A stretch of DNA of 64,000 bases from positions 35,442,481-35,506,480 of the forward strand of contig CM059196.1 in assembly GCA_030323885.1 (NCBI GenBank), in the 5' to 3' direction. This stretch comes from Branchipolynoe longqiensis (lineage: Eukaryota > Annelida > Polychaeta > Phyllodocida > Polynoidae). How positions within the stretch are numbered: position 1 is the stretch's first letter; each line of letters opens with the position of its first letter. A program made the position numbers and the translations under genes. Shown here piece by piece: positions 11,260-21,764 of the stretch. The notes beneath the pieces were generated by a model. That model was not told where the DNA came from, did not search any database, and saw only the letters and a list, made by a program, of their open reading frames with translations.

Positions 11260-11935
11260 GCCAGACGAGGCCAGGCGAGCCCAGACGATGCCAGCCGAGT
11301 CCAGCCCAGCCCAGCCCAGCGCAGCCTAGCCCAGCCCAGCCCAGCCCAGCCCAGCCCAGCCCAGCCCAGCCCAGCCCAGCTCAGTCCAGCCCAGCCCAGC
11401 CCAGCCCAGCCCAGCCCAGCCTAGCCCAGCCTAGCCCAGCCCAGCCTAGCCCAGCGCAGCCCAGCCCAGCCCAGCCCAGCCCAGCCCAGCCCAGCCCAGC
11501 CCAGCCCAGCCCAGCCCAGCCCAGCCCAGCCCAGCTCAGCCCAGCCCAGCCCAGCCCAGCCCAGCCCAGCCTAGCCCAGCCCAGCCCAGCCCAGCCCAGC
11601 CCAGCCCAGCCCAGCCCAGCCCAGCCCAGCCCAGCCCAGCCCAGCCCAGCCCAGCATAGCCCACCCTAGCCCAGCCTAGCCCAGCCTAGCCCAGCCCAGC
11701 CCAGCCCAGCCCAGCCCAGGCCCAGCCCAGCCCAGCCCAGCCCAGCCCGGCCCAGCCCTGCCCGGCCCGGCCCGGCCCTGGCCGGCCCGGCCCTGCCCGG
11801 CCCAGCCCAGCCCAACCGAGGCCAGCCAAGGGAAGCCGAGTCAACCCAAGACCACCCGAGCCCACCCGAGCCCACCCAAGCCCACCCGAGGCCACCCGAG
11901 GCCAGCTCAGCCCCAACCCAGCCCACCCGACCCGC
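11260..11935. repeat. CCCAG pentanucleotide array (GGGCT on the minus strand)
   Basis: About 650 bp, with an almost perfect 5-bp core at 11302-11720 and CCCGG/CCGAG variants at both edges. The open minus frame of Gly-Leu-Gly-Trp-Ala repeats is a by-product. Confidence 0.95.
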
Positions 11936-12149
11936 GGCCAATTCCGGGCATGAAACTCTAATTCAGATCGATAGCGACATGTGCAATTTGCGCTATCGGA
12001 GATAGTTTTAGTTCCATCGATTTTGTGGCATTGAGACATTATAAATCGGCCTTGGTGTCCTCCTTGTACCGAACTGCCACCGCTGACACTGACACTCTAA
12101 CTTAGCTGGTGTAGTCGGTGATGATATATGCACATATCTAGCATTAGTA

Positions 12150-12560
12150 GCAATGATCGGATGGTATTGACCGTCTCCCTAAGATTAAGAACTAGTGACT
12201 TGCTAGAGTAAACTGTACAGTGGCCCTTAGCCATTGACTAGTGTTGGTTTCATCCACTAGGTGGAGTCCTCTAATGTTTCAAACCTTGTACTATCAGCTG
12301 GCGTTGACATAATTGCGTCCATTAACTATTGAATAGTGTTACCTTTATCCACTAGGTGGCATCATCTAATGTTTAGCATGAACTATTCAGTAGTGTTAGT
12401 TGTATCCACTAGGTGGCGTCATCTAATGTTTAGATCCTTGTAGCACCAGCTGGCAATACCATAAGAGTTGCTTTGCGCTATCGAGTAGTCTTAGTTGTAT
12501 CCACTAGGTGGCGTCATCTAATGTTTAGAGCTTTGTACCACGAGCTGGCTGCACCTTCAT
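12150..12560 (+). repeat. Tandem units carrying CCACTAGGTGGC motifs
   Basis: Four diverged units, each with TATCCACTAGGTGGCGTCAT and TCTAATGTTTA, at spacings of 57-95 bp. The 12-bp core occurs at 12254, 12349, 12406 and 12501. The core looks like the central part of a CTCF site; see findings. Confidence 0.7.
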
Positions 12561-12693
12561 ACTAATAATAGTAATAGTGTCATTGAATTACTGAATAGTG
12601 TTAGCTGAATCGAACCCATGAATCAAAATAAGTTTGCAGCACCAGAATACTGGCTTTTAACTATTGCCTAGTATTACTTTTTATCCTCCAGGC

Positions 12694-12757
12694 AGTGCCC
12701 GTCCTGATATGACCTTAGATGTTGCTAGGACGTAAAACAACAACAAACAAACAAACT
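12694..12757 (+). mobile_element. SINE family A 3' tail fragment
   Basis: Only the terminal part (CCGTCCTGATATGACC to the CAAACAAACAAAC tail) is present. Confidence 0.8.
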
Positions 12758-12999
12758 ATCCTCCAGGCGGTATCACCATCCAATGCATATACCCTGACAG
12801 ATACTAATACCAAGCAATACATCCATAAAGTTGTGCATAATCCATGTAGTTGTGCATATATTATTAATATTGGAATGTAATCATAATTTGAAATTGATCA
12901 AATCTAAAATTACTGTCATGAAATCCCTAATAAAAGCCTAATGTGCCTGTAGGAAAATGATGCCACACACATAAATAAAATGCTGGAACAATCCAAGGT

Positions 13000-13555
13000 G
13001 AGATTCCTTGGTCTGTGTTATCTGTCATACAGCAGGGGGGTGCGATGGGGGAGGGGGGTGATGCTATGAGGGTGGGCTGCTGCAGGGAGTGTGTGTGTGG
13101 TGGTGGGGGCTTGGGTCATGGATAATGCATGATGAATACGCCTATTGATCACAACTTCAGTCTATATCGTTTCTCTACTCCCTTGCCGTCACCCACACAC
13201 ACACGCAAACACACTCTCTCTCTCGTTATGTCTCTCTGTCTCTCACAGTTTCTCTATTTCCTTTTTTAATACGGGTATTTTCTTTTCACAAACAGACTAG
13301 GTAATGCCTAATCAGGAATTGATATGGAAGTTTGGAGAAAGGCCAGCTGAAATCTGAGCTTGAGCTGAATGTTTCTTCTTTAATGTGTGTGTGTGTGGGG
13401 GGGAGGGGTTATGTTATGTGTGTGTGGGAGGGGGAGGCAGTAGGGTGAGGGTTGGACATTGGAGGGTGGAGTGGGGGTAGGGTGGAGGGTTGCGTGTGTA
13501 TCTTTGAATGGTAATTATGTAGGAGTTAAATTTGTAGGGTGGTATTGGTGAGGGT
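13000..13555 (+). repeat. GT/G-rich and CT low-complexity DNA
   Basis: Runs of GTGTGTG, GGGGGAGG and a CTCTCTC/ACACAC patch at 13195-13260. Confidence 0.85.
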
Positions 13556-13898
13556 GGTGGTGTTGGAAGCTCAGGTGGTAGAGTGTCCACCTGTGAAAGT
13601 GAGGGTCATCCGATCGATCCTGCTCAGTGGACCTATTTGCAGTTTGGGCTTTTGGGCTATTTACCGTTCCAACCAGTGGTCCACAACTTGTTCAGCAAAG
13701 GTTGTGTGTGGTATGTGCTGTCCTGTCTGTGGGAAAATGCATATAAAAGACCCCTCACTGCTTATCGGAAAGAATAGCCTATGTGGTGGCAGTGGGTTAT
13801 AAATATGTCAGAATGACCAAAATATTATGTTTGACATCCAATAGCCGATGATAAAAATCAACGCGCTCGAGAGGCGTCGTTAAATAAAACAACCTTCT
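13556..13898 (+). mobile_element. tRNA-derived SINE family D
   Basis: Head AGCTCAGGTGGTAGAGTG, B-box-like CCGATCGATCCTGCTCAG, body CTGTCCTGTCTGTGGGAAA and end GTCGTTAAATAAAACAACC. This head, body and tail pattern is widespread in molluscan genomes. Confidence 0.82.
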
Positions 13899-14094
13899 TT
13901 GTGTTGTGGTATTTGGGTGACGCCACTGGTCTAGCTGATTCTAGTCGTTGTGGTGAGACGTGGTGGTGGGTTTGGTGATGGTAATGATAAGGCTGGTCGT
14001 GATGCTGATAGTGGCGGTGGTTCTGTTGTTGCTGGTAGTGATACTACTGGTGCTGGTTGAGAAGAGTTGTTGAGGCTGATGGTAGTGGATTTAA

Positions 14095-14535
14095 GCCCCC
14101 TCCTCCCCCTCCCACCCCGTGATCAGTGGGCCACACCACAACACCTCCCCACTCCCCTCACCCCTCTCCACTTCCTCCCCATCCCCGGTCCCTGCTACAC
14201 CCACTTCCTGCCCCATCCCCTATCCCCCCCCTCCCCTTAGCCCCTTCTCTCTCCTCCCAACTCCCCCTTCCCCTCACCCCTCTCCACCTCCTTCCCTTTC
14301 CCTGTCCCTGCTACAACCCCCGCCTGAAGCACGTCCTCATTACATATCGGCCGGCAGGTCACCTAGTGAATGGTCCCACACTGTACCCCATCAGGAGTCA
14401 ACAACCTCTCCGCCGCGCCGCCCCTCTCCGCCGCGTCGCCCCTCTCCCCCTCCCCATGTCGCTCCTCTCCCTGCCGCCCCTCCCCCTGCCCTTACCCCTG
14501 CCCTCCCCCATTTGCCCCCCCCCCCCCCCCCATGT
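14095..14535 (+). repeat. C-rich, mostly pyrimidine tract
   Basis: CCCCTCCCC-type DNA with a more mixed centre (14320-14410). The open frames are compositional. Confidence 0.88.
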
Positions 14536-14754
14536 TAACGTCCACACGTTATGGTGTCAGATCTCGCATCACTTCCATCGCTCCAACCTTTTAAATTTAA
14601 CCATGGCTGGGGCAGATTCCCAGGTTGTGTCTATGGCATTCCCCTTTTCCACTTTCTCCTTCACTCCAGCCTCCATCCCCAATAACCAATCCCTACAACT
14701 TCTCATTTTGCACACACGCTTATCATACTCGAGAGACCAACATACACCTGTCAC

Positions 14755-15052
14755 ACAGCACACCACATCACCCCACCACAACACACCACCACGTCACACC
14801 ACCACATCATACCACCACATCACACCACCACATCACACCACAACACCACAACACACAACCACACGACTACACCACCACACGACTACACCACCACATGACT
14901 ACACCACCACACCGCCAAACCACCACACCACCACTCCATCACACCACCACTCCATCACACCACCACTCCATCACACCACCACTCCACCAGACCACCACAC
15001 CACCACCACACCACCACACCACCACCACACCATACCACACCACACCACATGT
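14755..15052 (+). repeat. CAC-trinucleotide-rich repeat
   Basis: CACCACA/ACACCACC units with short CATCACACC sub-repeats. A second block is at 15185-15405. Confidence 0.92.
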
Positions 15053-15186
15053 GAGTTACTAAGCAACTCACATGTGCACATTCTTGAAATCGGGGTGATC
15101 GAATTCTTGTAATCGACATAATCCAGTTCCTGAAATCGACATTATTCACTTCTTGAAATCGACATAATCTACTTCTTGAAATCAAC
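15053..15186. repeat. 23-bp minisatellite, first block
   Basis: Leader TTACTAAGCAACTCACATGT, then five units of AATTCTTGAAATCGACATAA type. The same leader and units recur at 15865. Confidence 0.9.
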
Positions 15187-15640
15187 ACCATTACACCACT
15201 ACACCATTACACCACCACACCACACTGCAGCACCACACCAGCACACCACACCAGCACATTACACCACAACATCACACCACAACACACCACCACAACACAC
15301 CACACGACTACACCACCACACCACAACACACCACCACATGACTCCACCACCACACCACCACACCACTACACCACCACACCACCACACCACCACACCACCT
15401 ATTGCTACTAAAACCACCCTCCCCCACACTCCCCATCATCTCACCACGACTACTGAAAAAAAACATACTCTCACCCTCTACTCCCACCCTCCCTTCCCCT
15501 CCCTCCACCCTCACTTCCATCATCCCATCCCACCCCCTCCCTCCTCCACCTTCCATCAACGTCACTCACCATAACCCACCGACTCGCCCTCCCTCCCCAC
15601 CCACCCACACACCCGCCTTCACCCCGACACCTCTCTGGTT
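15187..15640 (+). repeat. CAC-rich then C-rich low-complexity DNA
   Basis: ACCACACCACC repeats to about 15405, then a CCCTCC-rich stretch. It separates the two 23-bp minisatellite blocks. Confidence 0.88.
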
Positions 15641-15864
15641 ACGCTTACACCGCACAACGTGCGCCCGCATCCAAATTTCCCAATTACGTCCGGAGCACCA
15701 GCTAAAGCGCTGGTTAATGCTGTGCCCGCCTGAGCGGCCAGCGGTGCCCGGTGTGTAAGCGGAGCCGTGTTATAGTAATTACGGCCGAACACCAGCGAAA
15801 TATGAAGTCGGCCGATCGACCACGCGTTGGGTGTGTGGCGGGCGGGGGGGGGGGGGGGGTATAT

Positions 15865-16195
15865 TTACTAAGCAACTCACATGTGCACATTCTTGAAATC
15901 GACGTGATCGAATTCTTGAAATCGACAAGATCGAGTTCGTGAAATCGACATTATTCACTTCTTGAAATCGACATAATCCAATTCTTGAAATCGACATAAT
16001 CCAATTCTTGAAATCGACGTGATCAAATTCTTGAAATAGACATAATCAATTCTTGAAATCGACACAATCCAATTCTTGAAATCAAAGTAATCCAATTCTT
16101 GAGATCAACGTCATCCAATTCTTGAAATAGACGTAATCCAATTCTTGAAATAGACGTAATCCAATTCTTGAAATAGACATAATCCAATTCTCACT
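15865..16195. repeat. 23-bp minisatellite, second block
   Basis: The same leader TTACTAAGCAACTCACATGT, then about 14 units (AATTCTTGAAATCGACATAA with TAGACGT variants). Confidence 0.92.
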
Positions 16196-16909
16196 TTTTG
16201 TTTCATTTGGTTTGCGTTACTTATTATATTATGGATATCAAAAATCCTTATTCGTGTACTCAAAAAGCATGCACTGCAATTTCTTCAACACTCCCTCCCC
16301 CCCCCCCCCCCAGTTCCCATGCACCATCATGGCATTATTGTCTAATTTATTAACCTCAAGTGGAACTGTGTAAACTCTCACCACACATATGGCGGCCCCC
16401 CCCCCCCTCACACACACATTGCTTTAGGACTGCTGAATGACATATTCTCCCCATCCCTCTTCTCTCCACCCACCCGGTCACACACAAAACAAGTCGCCAT
16501 TAATTCTAGAATTATCCTGGTAATTTGGTAGATTGGTGGAGATTTTGTGTTTATTTTCCAGTCCGACCTCTGGCGGTGAGTGGGTGGGTGTCTGTTTAAA
16601 ATGGTCGGTGAAATGTTGGTTGCACGGTGCCAGTCTGGTGCTGAAGGGTCCCTAATGACTGGGAGACCCATGAGTAAGGGCATGTCCACTGTGCCTGGGG
16701 GTGGGTGGTGGGTGGTGGTGTGTGTGGGGGTGGGTGGTGTTTCATTAGCTCTAGTTCGTCTCACAAACTAAGTCCATCTATGCATTCCATGAACGCGCAA
16801 CACATATAGCTCTTTCTGATCGGGCCCGAGGTAGAACTTGACTTACATTACTAGTTTCGGTCTGGAAAACAGGACAACTACTAGTGCAGGGATCAAGTAT
16901 GACATATAG

Positions 16910-17372
16910 GGCATAATCGATTAATCAACTCGGGTCACCCGAGCCACTTTTTGGCGCATGCGCACATCCTACAGACTCGGGTTGAATAAACGAATACGCT
17001 CGGGGTGGACAAAATGGTGGCTTAATCTAAAACCTTCTTTTTTTTTTCTTTTTTTTTCAATAACCGATATATATACAGCAAAATAGGATTTAAAGTATTT
17101 TATGATTGTAGAAGCTGACAATCTGGGTTATTAAAAAAAAGAGCATTAAAATAACACATCACAGTTGTACTGGTAGCTGTTACCCTACAGGTACCAGCAC
17201 AGATGTGACGTCATCGCTCCTAGCAAACCCCAGCCAAGAGGTGGGTTACTGGGGTCGGGTCGTTTTGCACACGGCACGTGTATTTCTCGACTCCACTTGC
17301 GGTGTTCGATTTGAAATTCTGATGACTCGTGTCACCCGAGTCGCCTGGGTCGTGTTAATCGATTACGGCCGT
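16910..17372. mobile_element. MITE with ATCGATTA-containing inverted termini
   Basis: Left TAATCGATTAATCAACTCGG and right GTGTTAATCGATTACGG are inverted, followed inward by GGGTCACCCGAG / GTCACCCGAGTCG. The middle holds T and A runs; no coding. Confidence 0.65.
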
Positions 17373-17387
17373 ATATACATTGTACCA

Positions 17388-17778
17388 GATGCGGTGACCG
17401 AATGGGTTAGAGCACAGGCTTCCTTTGAGGAAGGTTGTGAGTTCCGAGTTCCAGCTGAGTCAAACCAATGATTTACCAAAGTGATACTTGTTGCTTGCTA
17501 CCCAACCTGGTGCTCAGCATTAATATGTTAGAAAAAAAATCACTGGTTTGATCAGAATCAGGATAATGTGAATGAGTGGGAAATCACGCCATGGTGCCGA
17601 CAGCCTGGTATCCCTGTGGGACAGCACTGTGAAATATGATAAGACGAGGAATGGTTGGCTCAGTGTTAGGACAATGTGTCTGAGTGGTATATCAGGGCAT
17701 GGTGCTGGCAGTTTGCTCTCCCAGTGGTGCAGCATTATAAAGTCACCATGAGTGTGCACTGTCACAAATCGGTATCGG
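17388..17778 (+). mobile_element. SINE family A with internal duplication
   Basis: The head (GATGCGGTGACCGAATGGG, B-box region GAGTTCCAG) is followed by the body. The segment from the TTGGCTCAGTGT region to CAGCACTATAAAGT is then present twice in divergent form (about 17540-17625 and 17650-17780). It could be two merged SINE copies. Confidence 0.72.
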
Positions 17779-17784
17779 TTAATC

Positions 17785-18046
17785 CAAACTTTTTTTGGTG
17801 GACCGACAAAATACTACCATTTATCATTTTAAAAAGTTGGTGTGGTCTCAGATGACCTTATAACCACATGAAAGTTTGGTTTAACCATACCGGAAGTGGC
17901 CTGGGTTCCGACAATTTTGCATGGATTAACTGATAATTTGGATTAACTGGCTTTGGTTTAACCAACTTTTTCATATGATAAATGGTTTGGATTAACCGAT
18001 CGTTTGGTTTAATCGAACTTGGTTTAACGGGGTTATACTGTATATA
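17785..18046. mobile_element. Diverged element with pogo-like end
   Basis: Repeated GGTTTAACC / GGATTAACY text. The right end TTTAACGGGGTTATACTGTA is the inverted form of a CAGTATAACCCCGTTAAA terminus. It ends about 180 bp before exon 1. Confidence 0.5.
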
Positions 18047-18228
18047 CACACTGTGTGTTGTTTTATCTGTAACGGTATCAGCAGATTGAGTTCTGTTTCA
18101 GTGCAGCCTGTTGTTGCTGCTTGTCAGCTATCACTGTTTATCCCTTCTAAATGGAAATATTTCTTCACACCTGTACAGGGCTGGTTACTCTTCTTACTGA
18201 CTGAGGGTATTTCTTTGTTGTCTTGCAG

Positions 18229-18285
18229 TATGAAGTCCAACAGATGACCTCTGCCGTAGCGGCCAGCACAGCAGTCAGCGCTGAG
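18229..18285 (+). CDS. Polycystin-1-like protein, internal exon 1 of 5 visible
   Basis: A 57-nt exon encodes YEVQQMTSAVAASTAVSAE. It follows a pyrimidine-rich stretch ending in TTGTCTTGCAG and is followed by the donor GTGAGT. Both boundaries are phase 0. The text resembles the helical segment after the REJ module in polycystin-1/REJ proteins, a run of small and polar residues leading into an E-L/D step, and it reads directly into the next exon (SAE then LDSKSL). No upstream exon was recognised in the first 18 kb, so the 5' part of the gene probably lies outside the window or is in exons too short to see. Splice sites are directly visible; the family assignment rests on the joined five-exon product. 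Confidence 0.66.
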
Positions 18286-18325
18286 GTGAGTTCAGTGGCA
18301 CTTCTTATATCTGCTTATTTCATTT

Positions 18326-18712
18326 TTAAATCTGCATAGTCCGATGAAAGCATCAACTTTTCAAAACCAAATCAATTATCTCGATTTTAGTATATGTATC
18401 TACCTTAGATACTGGTGCACTTAGTAAACATTTCTCGCCACACAGACGGGAATACTGGGGTAATTGAATATAACTTGTTACTGTGTAAGTTCTGTAAGCC
18501 TATGGTGTCACTATCATTCCAAATGGCATGCCTGCCAAAATTAATTTGGAATGTTTGCACTTCAAATATCTCAAAAGTTAGCCATTTGATAAATATCTCA
18601 AAAGTTAGCCATTTGAAATAAAAGTTATTTCAAAATGAAGTAAGGTAGATTATAACGATCAATCTACTATAGTTATGACAGAAACGCAAAACATCGGACT
18701 ATGCAACTTTAA
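18326..18712. mobile_element. TTAA-flanked MITE (piggyBac-like target), 387 bp
   Basis: Terminal inverted repeats CTGCATAGTCCGATG and CATCGGACTATGCAAC, with TTAA at both ends (18326-18329 and 18709-18712). It lies 40 bp downstream of exon 1 of the polycystin-like gene. An internal TCAAAAGTTAGCCATTTG segment is duplicated. Confidence 0.85.
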
Positions 18713-19430
18713 TCAAATATGTGAATATCAATCCAGCATTTTGTCATCAAGGCATGGACTCTTTGAATGGCTGCCAAGGTAACAGCTTGCGGAGGTGTTG
18801 CTTCTTAAACTTGTCCAGTCCCATGCACACTCTTTCATCCAAACATGTATTTACTTGCTGGTTGGCATTGTGCACAACACGATCACACCTCCATGTGCCA
18901 TTGTGGATTTTTTAGCGTTTTTAAAAAAAATGATGGTATATTTACCCTGTCCATAACATACAAGTTCATGATATAACTAGTTTTCAATGCTGAACAGCTT
19001 TAGTCATGAGTTTCTGGTTTATTGTCTTGAATGATTTGTTAGTAAAATTTGCAAGTGTATTTATCTCAGAGCTACCTATGAGCAGGGTATGCAGGTATTG
19101 CAGGTATAGCAATACCTCAGGGAGTTTGATGCCCCTGCCCTGCAGACTTGTAAACCACTGCCTTGTGGTACAGGTTCTTGACAGAACCGAAGGCTAAGGG
19201 AGCAAACCCTAAACAGAAAACCATGTGACTGTGGCAGCATTAAGGGCGGTTGATGTATGGAACTCCCAACATCTCCCGACCAGCCACTGCAGGGACAAAT
19301 AGTTTTGCGCCTGTCTAGACATGTTCTTGCCGGTGTGAAACCTCTATTTGCTCCCCGAGAGAGTGCCACTGGTAACTTGCAAAAGCCAGCAGCACTTCAA
19401 CACTTTTGCAGGCAGCTTTCATGAAATGAA
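18713..19430. other. Intron DNA, nothing recognised
   Basis: Mixed-composition sequence without clear repeats, ending at the LINE 3' fragment. Confidence 0.5.
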
Positions 19431-19560
19431 ATCCTGAAGCTGAGAGACATTAAGGCCGACTCATGGACATCACTCTCACAGCAGAGAGCTAAATGGAGAG
19501 TGGCAGTCAAGTAATGAAAGGAGTCTTAATGTCGGATATAGTATGATATGTTCTGCGCCC
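19431..19560 (+). mobile_element. LINE 3' fragment, same family as 34845-36075
   Basis: The + strand reads LKLRDIKADSW, then SLSQQRAKWRVAVK and a TAA stop at 19512-19514, which matches the last residues of the reverse-transcriptase ORF at 34898 on the opposite strand almost exactly. It is followed by the beginning of the same 3' UTR. Upstream of about 19431 the similarity stops, so it is a severely 5'-truncated copy. Confidence 0.85.
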
Positions 19561-19789
19561 AGACGCTAAGACTCTGACTTATTCAACATGCAAACCCAGC
19601 GTTACATGTTAGCTAATGCACCGTAGAGATTCGTGAACCAGATGGCAGTGTGTCTTGTGGCATGCACTGTGGGTATAGTGTATGCAGAGTCAAGTGATTT
19701 ATGACGATTTATGACAATTGCATGTGGTCGGTTCTGTCCACTGAACTCGGACTTATAATGCCCAGGGGTGGATTTAGGGTGGGAAGGCA

Positions 19790-20555
19790 GGCTTAGGTAG
19801 GTAGCTTTCACTTAGTGGGGAGGGTATTGGGTGAGGGAGGTTTACCTGTCTTTCACTTAGCGGGGAGAGAATGGTTGAGGGAGGTTTAGGTAGCTTTCAC
19901 TTATCGGGGAGGGTATGGGTGAGGGAGGTTTAGGTAGCTTTCACTTAGTGGGGAGGGTATGGGTGAGGGAGGTTTAGGTAGCTTTCACTTAGTGGGGAGA
20001 GTATGGGTGAGGGAGGTTTAGGTAGCTTTCACTTAGTGGGGAGGGTATGGGTGAGGGAGGTTTAGGTAGCTTTCACTTAGCGGGGAGGGTATGGGTGAGG
20101 GAGGTTTAGGTAGCTTTCACTTAGTGGGGAGAGTATGGGTGAGGGAGGTTTAGGTAGCTTTCACTTAGTGGGGAGGGTATGGGTGAGGGAGGTTTAGGTA
20201 GCTTTCACTTAGCGGGGAGGGTATGGGTGAGGGAGGTTTAGGTAGCTTTCACTTATCGGGGAGGGTATGGGTGAGGGAGGTTTAGGTAGCTTTCACTTAA
20301 CAGGGAGGGTATGGGTGACGGGAGGTTTAGCTAGATTTCACTTAGTGGGGAGTGTATGGGTGAAGGAGGTTTCACTAGCTTTCACTTAGTGGGGAGGGTA
20401 TGGGTGAGGGAGGTTTAGCTAGCTTTCACTTAGCGAGGAGGGTATGGGTGACGGGAGGTTTAGCTAGCTTTCATTTAATGGGGAGGGTATGGGTGAGGGG
20501 AGGTTTAGCTAGCTTTCTCTTAGCGGGGACGGTAAGGGTGAAGGGAGGTTTATTG
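19790..20555. repeat. 44-bp minisatellite, about 17 units
   Basis: Unit contains GGTTTAGGTAGCTTTCACTT and AGTGGGGAGGGTATGGGTGA. The period of 44 bp is clear at 19921-19965; edge units are more diverged (45 bp with GACGGG). Confidence 0.94.
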
Positions 20556-20914
20556 CAGCCTTTTTTAATATATATTTGTTGTTCTCGTGAGTACTTTTAT
20601 TTAAATTTAGAGTAGATGGGTCATTCTCTGAAATTGGGCACTAAAGTGTGACATGGAAACCCAAAGTGAAAACCTTCAAATAATTGCAGAAAATATTCCA
20701 AATAGTATCAGAAGCCATGTTCCAATTTCACTTTTGCGTTTTGATCTTATACAAATTGAGCAATACATTAATGTCACTTTTGTAACATGGAAGTTGAAGA
20801 CACATCCAGAACATCAGTTTAGCATACACAACAAAGTCAAACAATATTTGATTGATTACAGTTAAACCAACAAGATTATGTCCTACCAGAAAAAAGTTGA
20901 AATGCTGCCCACAG

Positions 20915-21265
20915 TTAAAGCTGCATAGTCTGATGACTCATCAAATATTCAAAACCAAAACAATTATTGACAATTGCTTCTACATATCTAACTTAGATAC
21001 TAATGCATTTATTAAGCATGTCTTGCCGCATATAAGGGAACACTGAGGCAATTTAGTCGAACCTGTTACTGCTAAAGTCTATGGTGTCAGAGTTTTGGCG
21101 TGCTTGCCAAAACTAATTTGACATGTACTTCAAATATCTCAAAACTTAGCCATGTAAAATAAACAGTACTTGAAACTAAAGTAAGGTAGATTATAACAAT
21201 CAATTTAATATATTTATCGCAGAAAAATGACAGAAACTCAAAACCATCGGATTATGCAACTTTAA
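20915..21265. mobile_element. TTAA-flanked MITE, 351 bp
   Basis: AGCTGCATAGTCTGATG and CATCGGATTATGCAACT ends with TTAA on both sides. The interior aligns with the copy at 18326. Confidence 0.85.
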
Positions 21266-21764
21266 ATGTTACCAAGAATATTAATCGTTGTCACTGCCAA
21301 TTGTGGAAATTCTCTATATGACCTTCTCAAAAATGCCCGTATGAAGCCTATTCAAATGTGGTTAATTATACTGCAATATTTATAAATGTTATTCCTAAAA
21401 ACAAGGCTTTCCGTAGATACTCCCCACCGCACCCCCCTTCCTCCCCAGTTCCAATAGATTTTTCTTCACAACGCTTTGTATTAGTAATAATATAAGTAGT
21501 AAAACTATGTGTTGTTGGGAATAGTCGAAAGGTGTGTGTGTGTGGAGGAAGGGGGGTGTTGCAGAGGATCCACATATTGGCAAGGATTCTGCTTATTTTG
21601 TTCATTGGAAATTTCAAATATCATGAGGAGAGAAGATTAAAACAATGTTTTATCTGGCCTTGCTTTTTCCCGCCATCCCCGGTTCTACTCGCCGCAGAAG
21701 ACAGAACACAAACATTATTTTGTTACGCCGTACTGAAAGAACTTGTGCCCTGCTGAGAATGGGG

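Noticed and set aside
14625..15112. His/Thr-rich ORFs of 145-328 codons
   Set aside because: Products of CAC-trinucleotide repeats, open in several frames at once.
15865..16195. Leader plus regular 23-bp repeats suggestive of a CRISPR array
   Set aside because: The units are contiguous with no spacers, the DNA is eukaryotic and there are no cas genes. It is a minisatellite.
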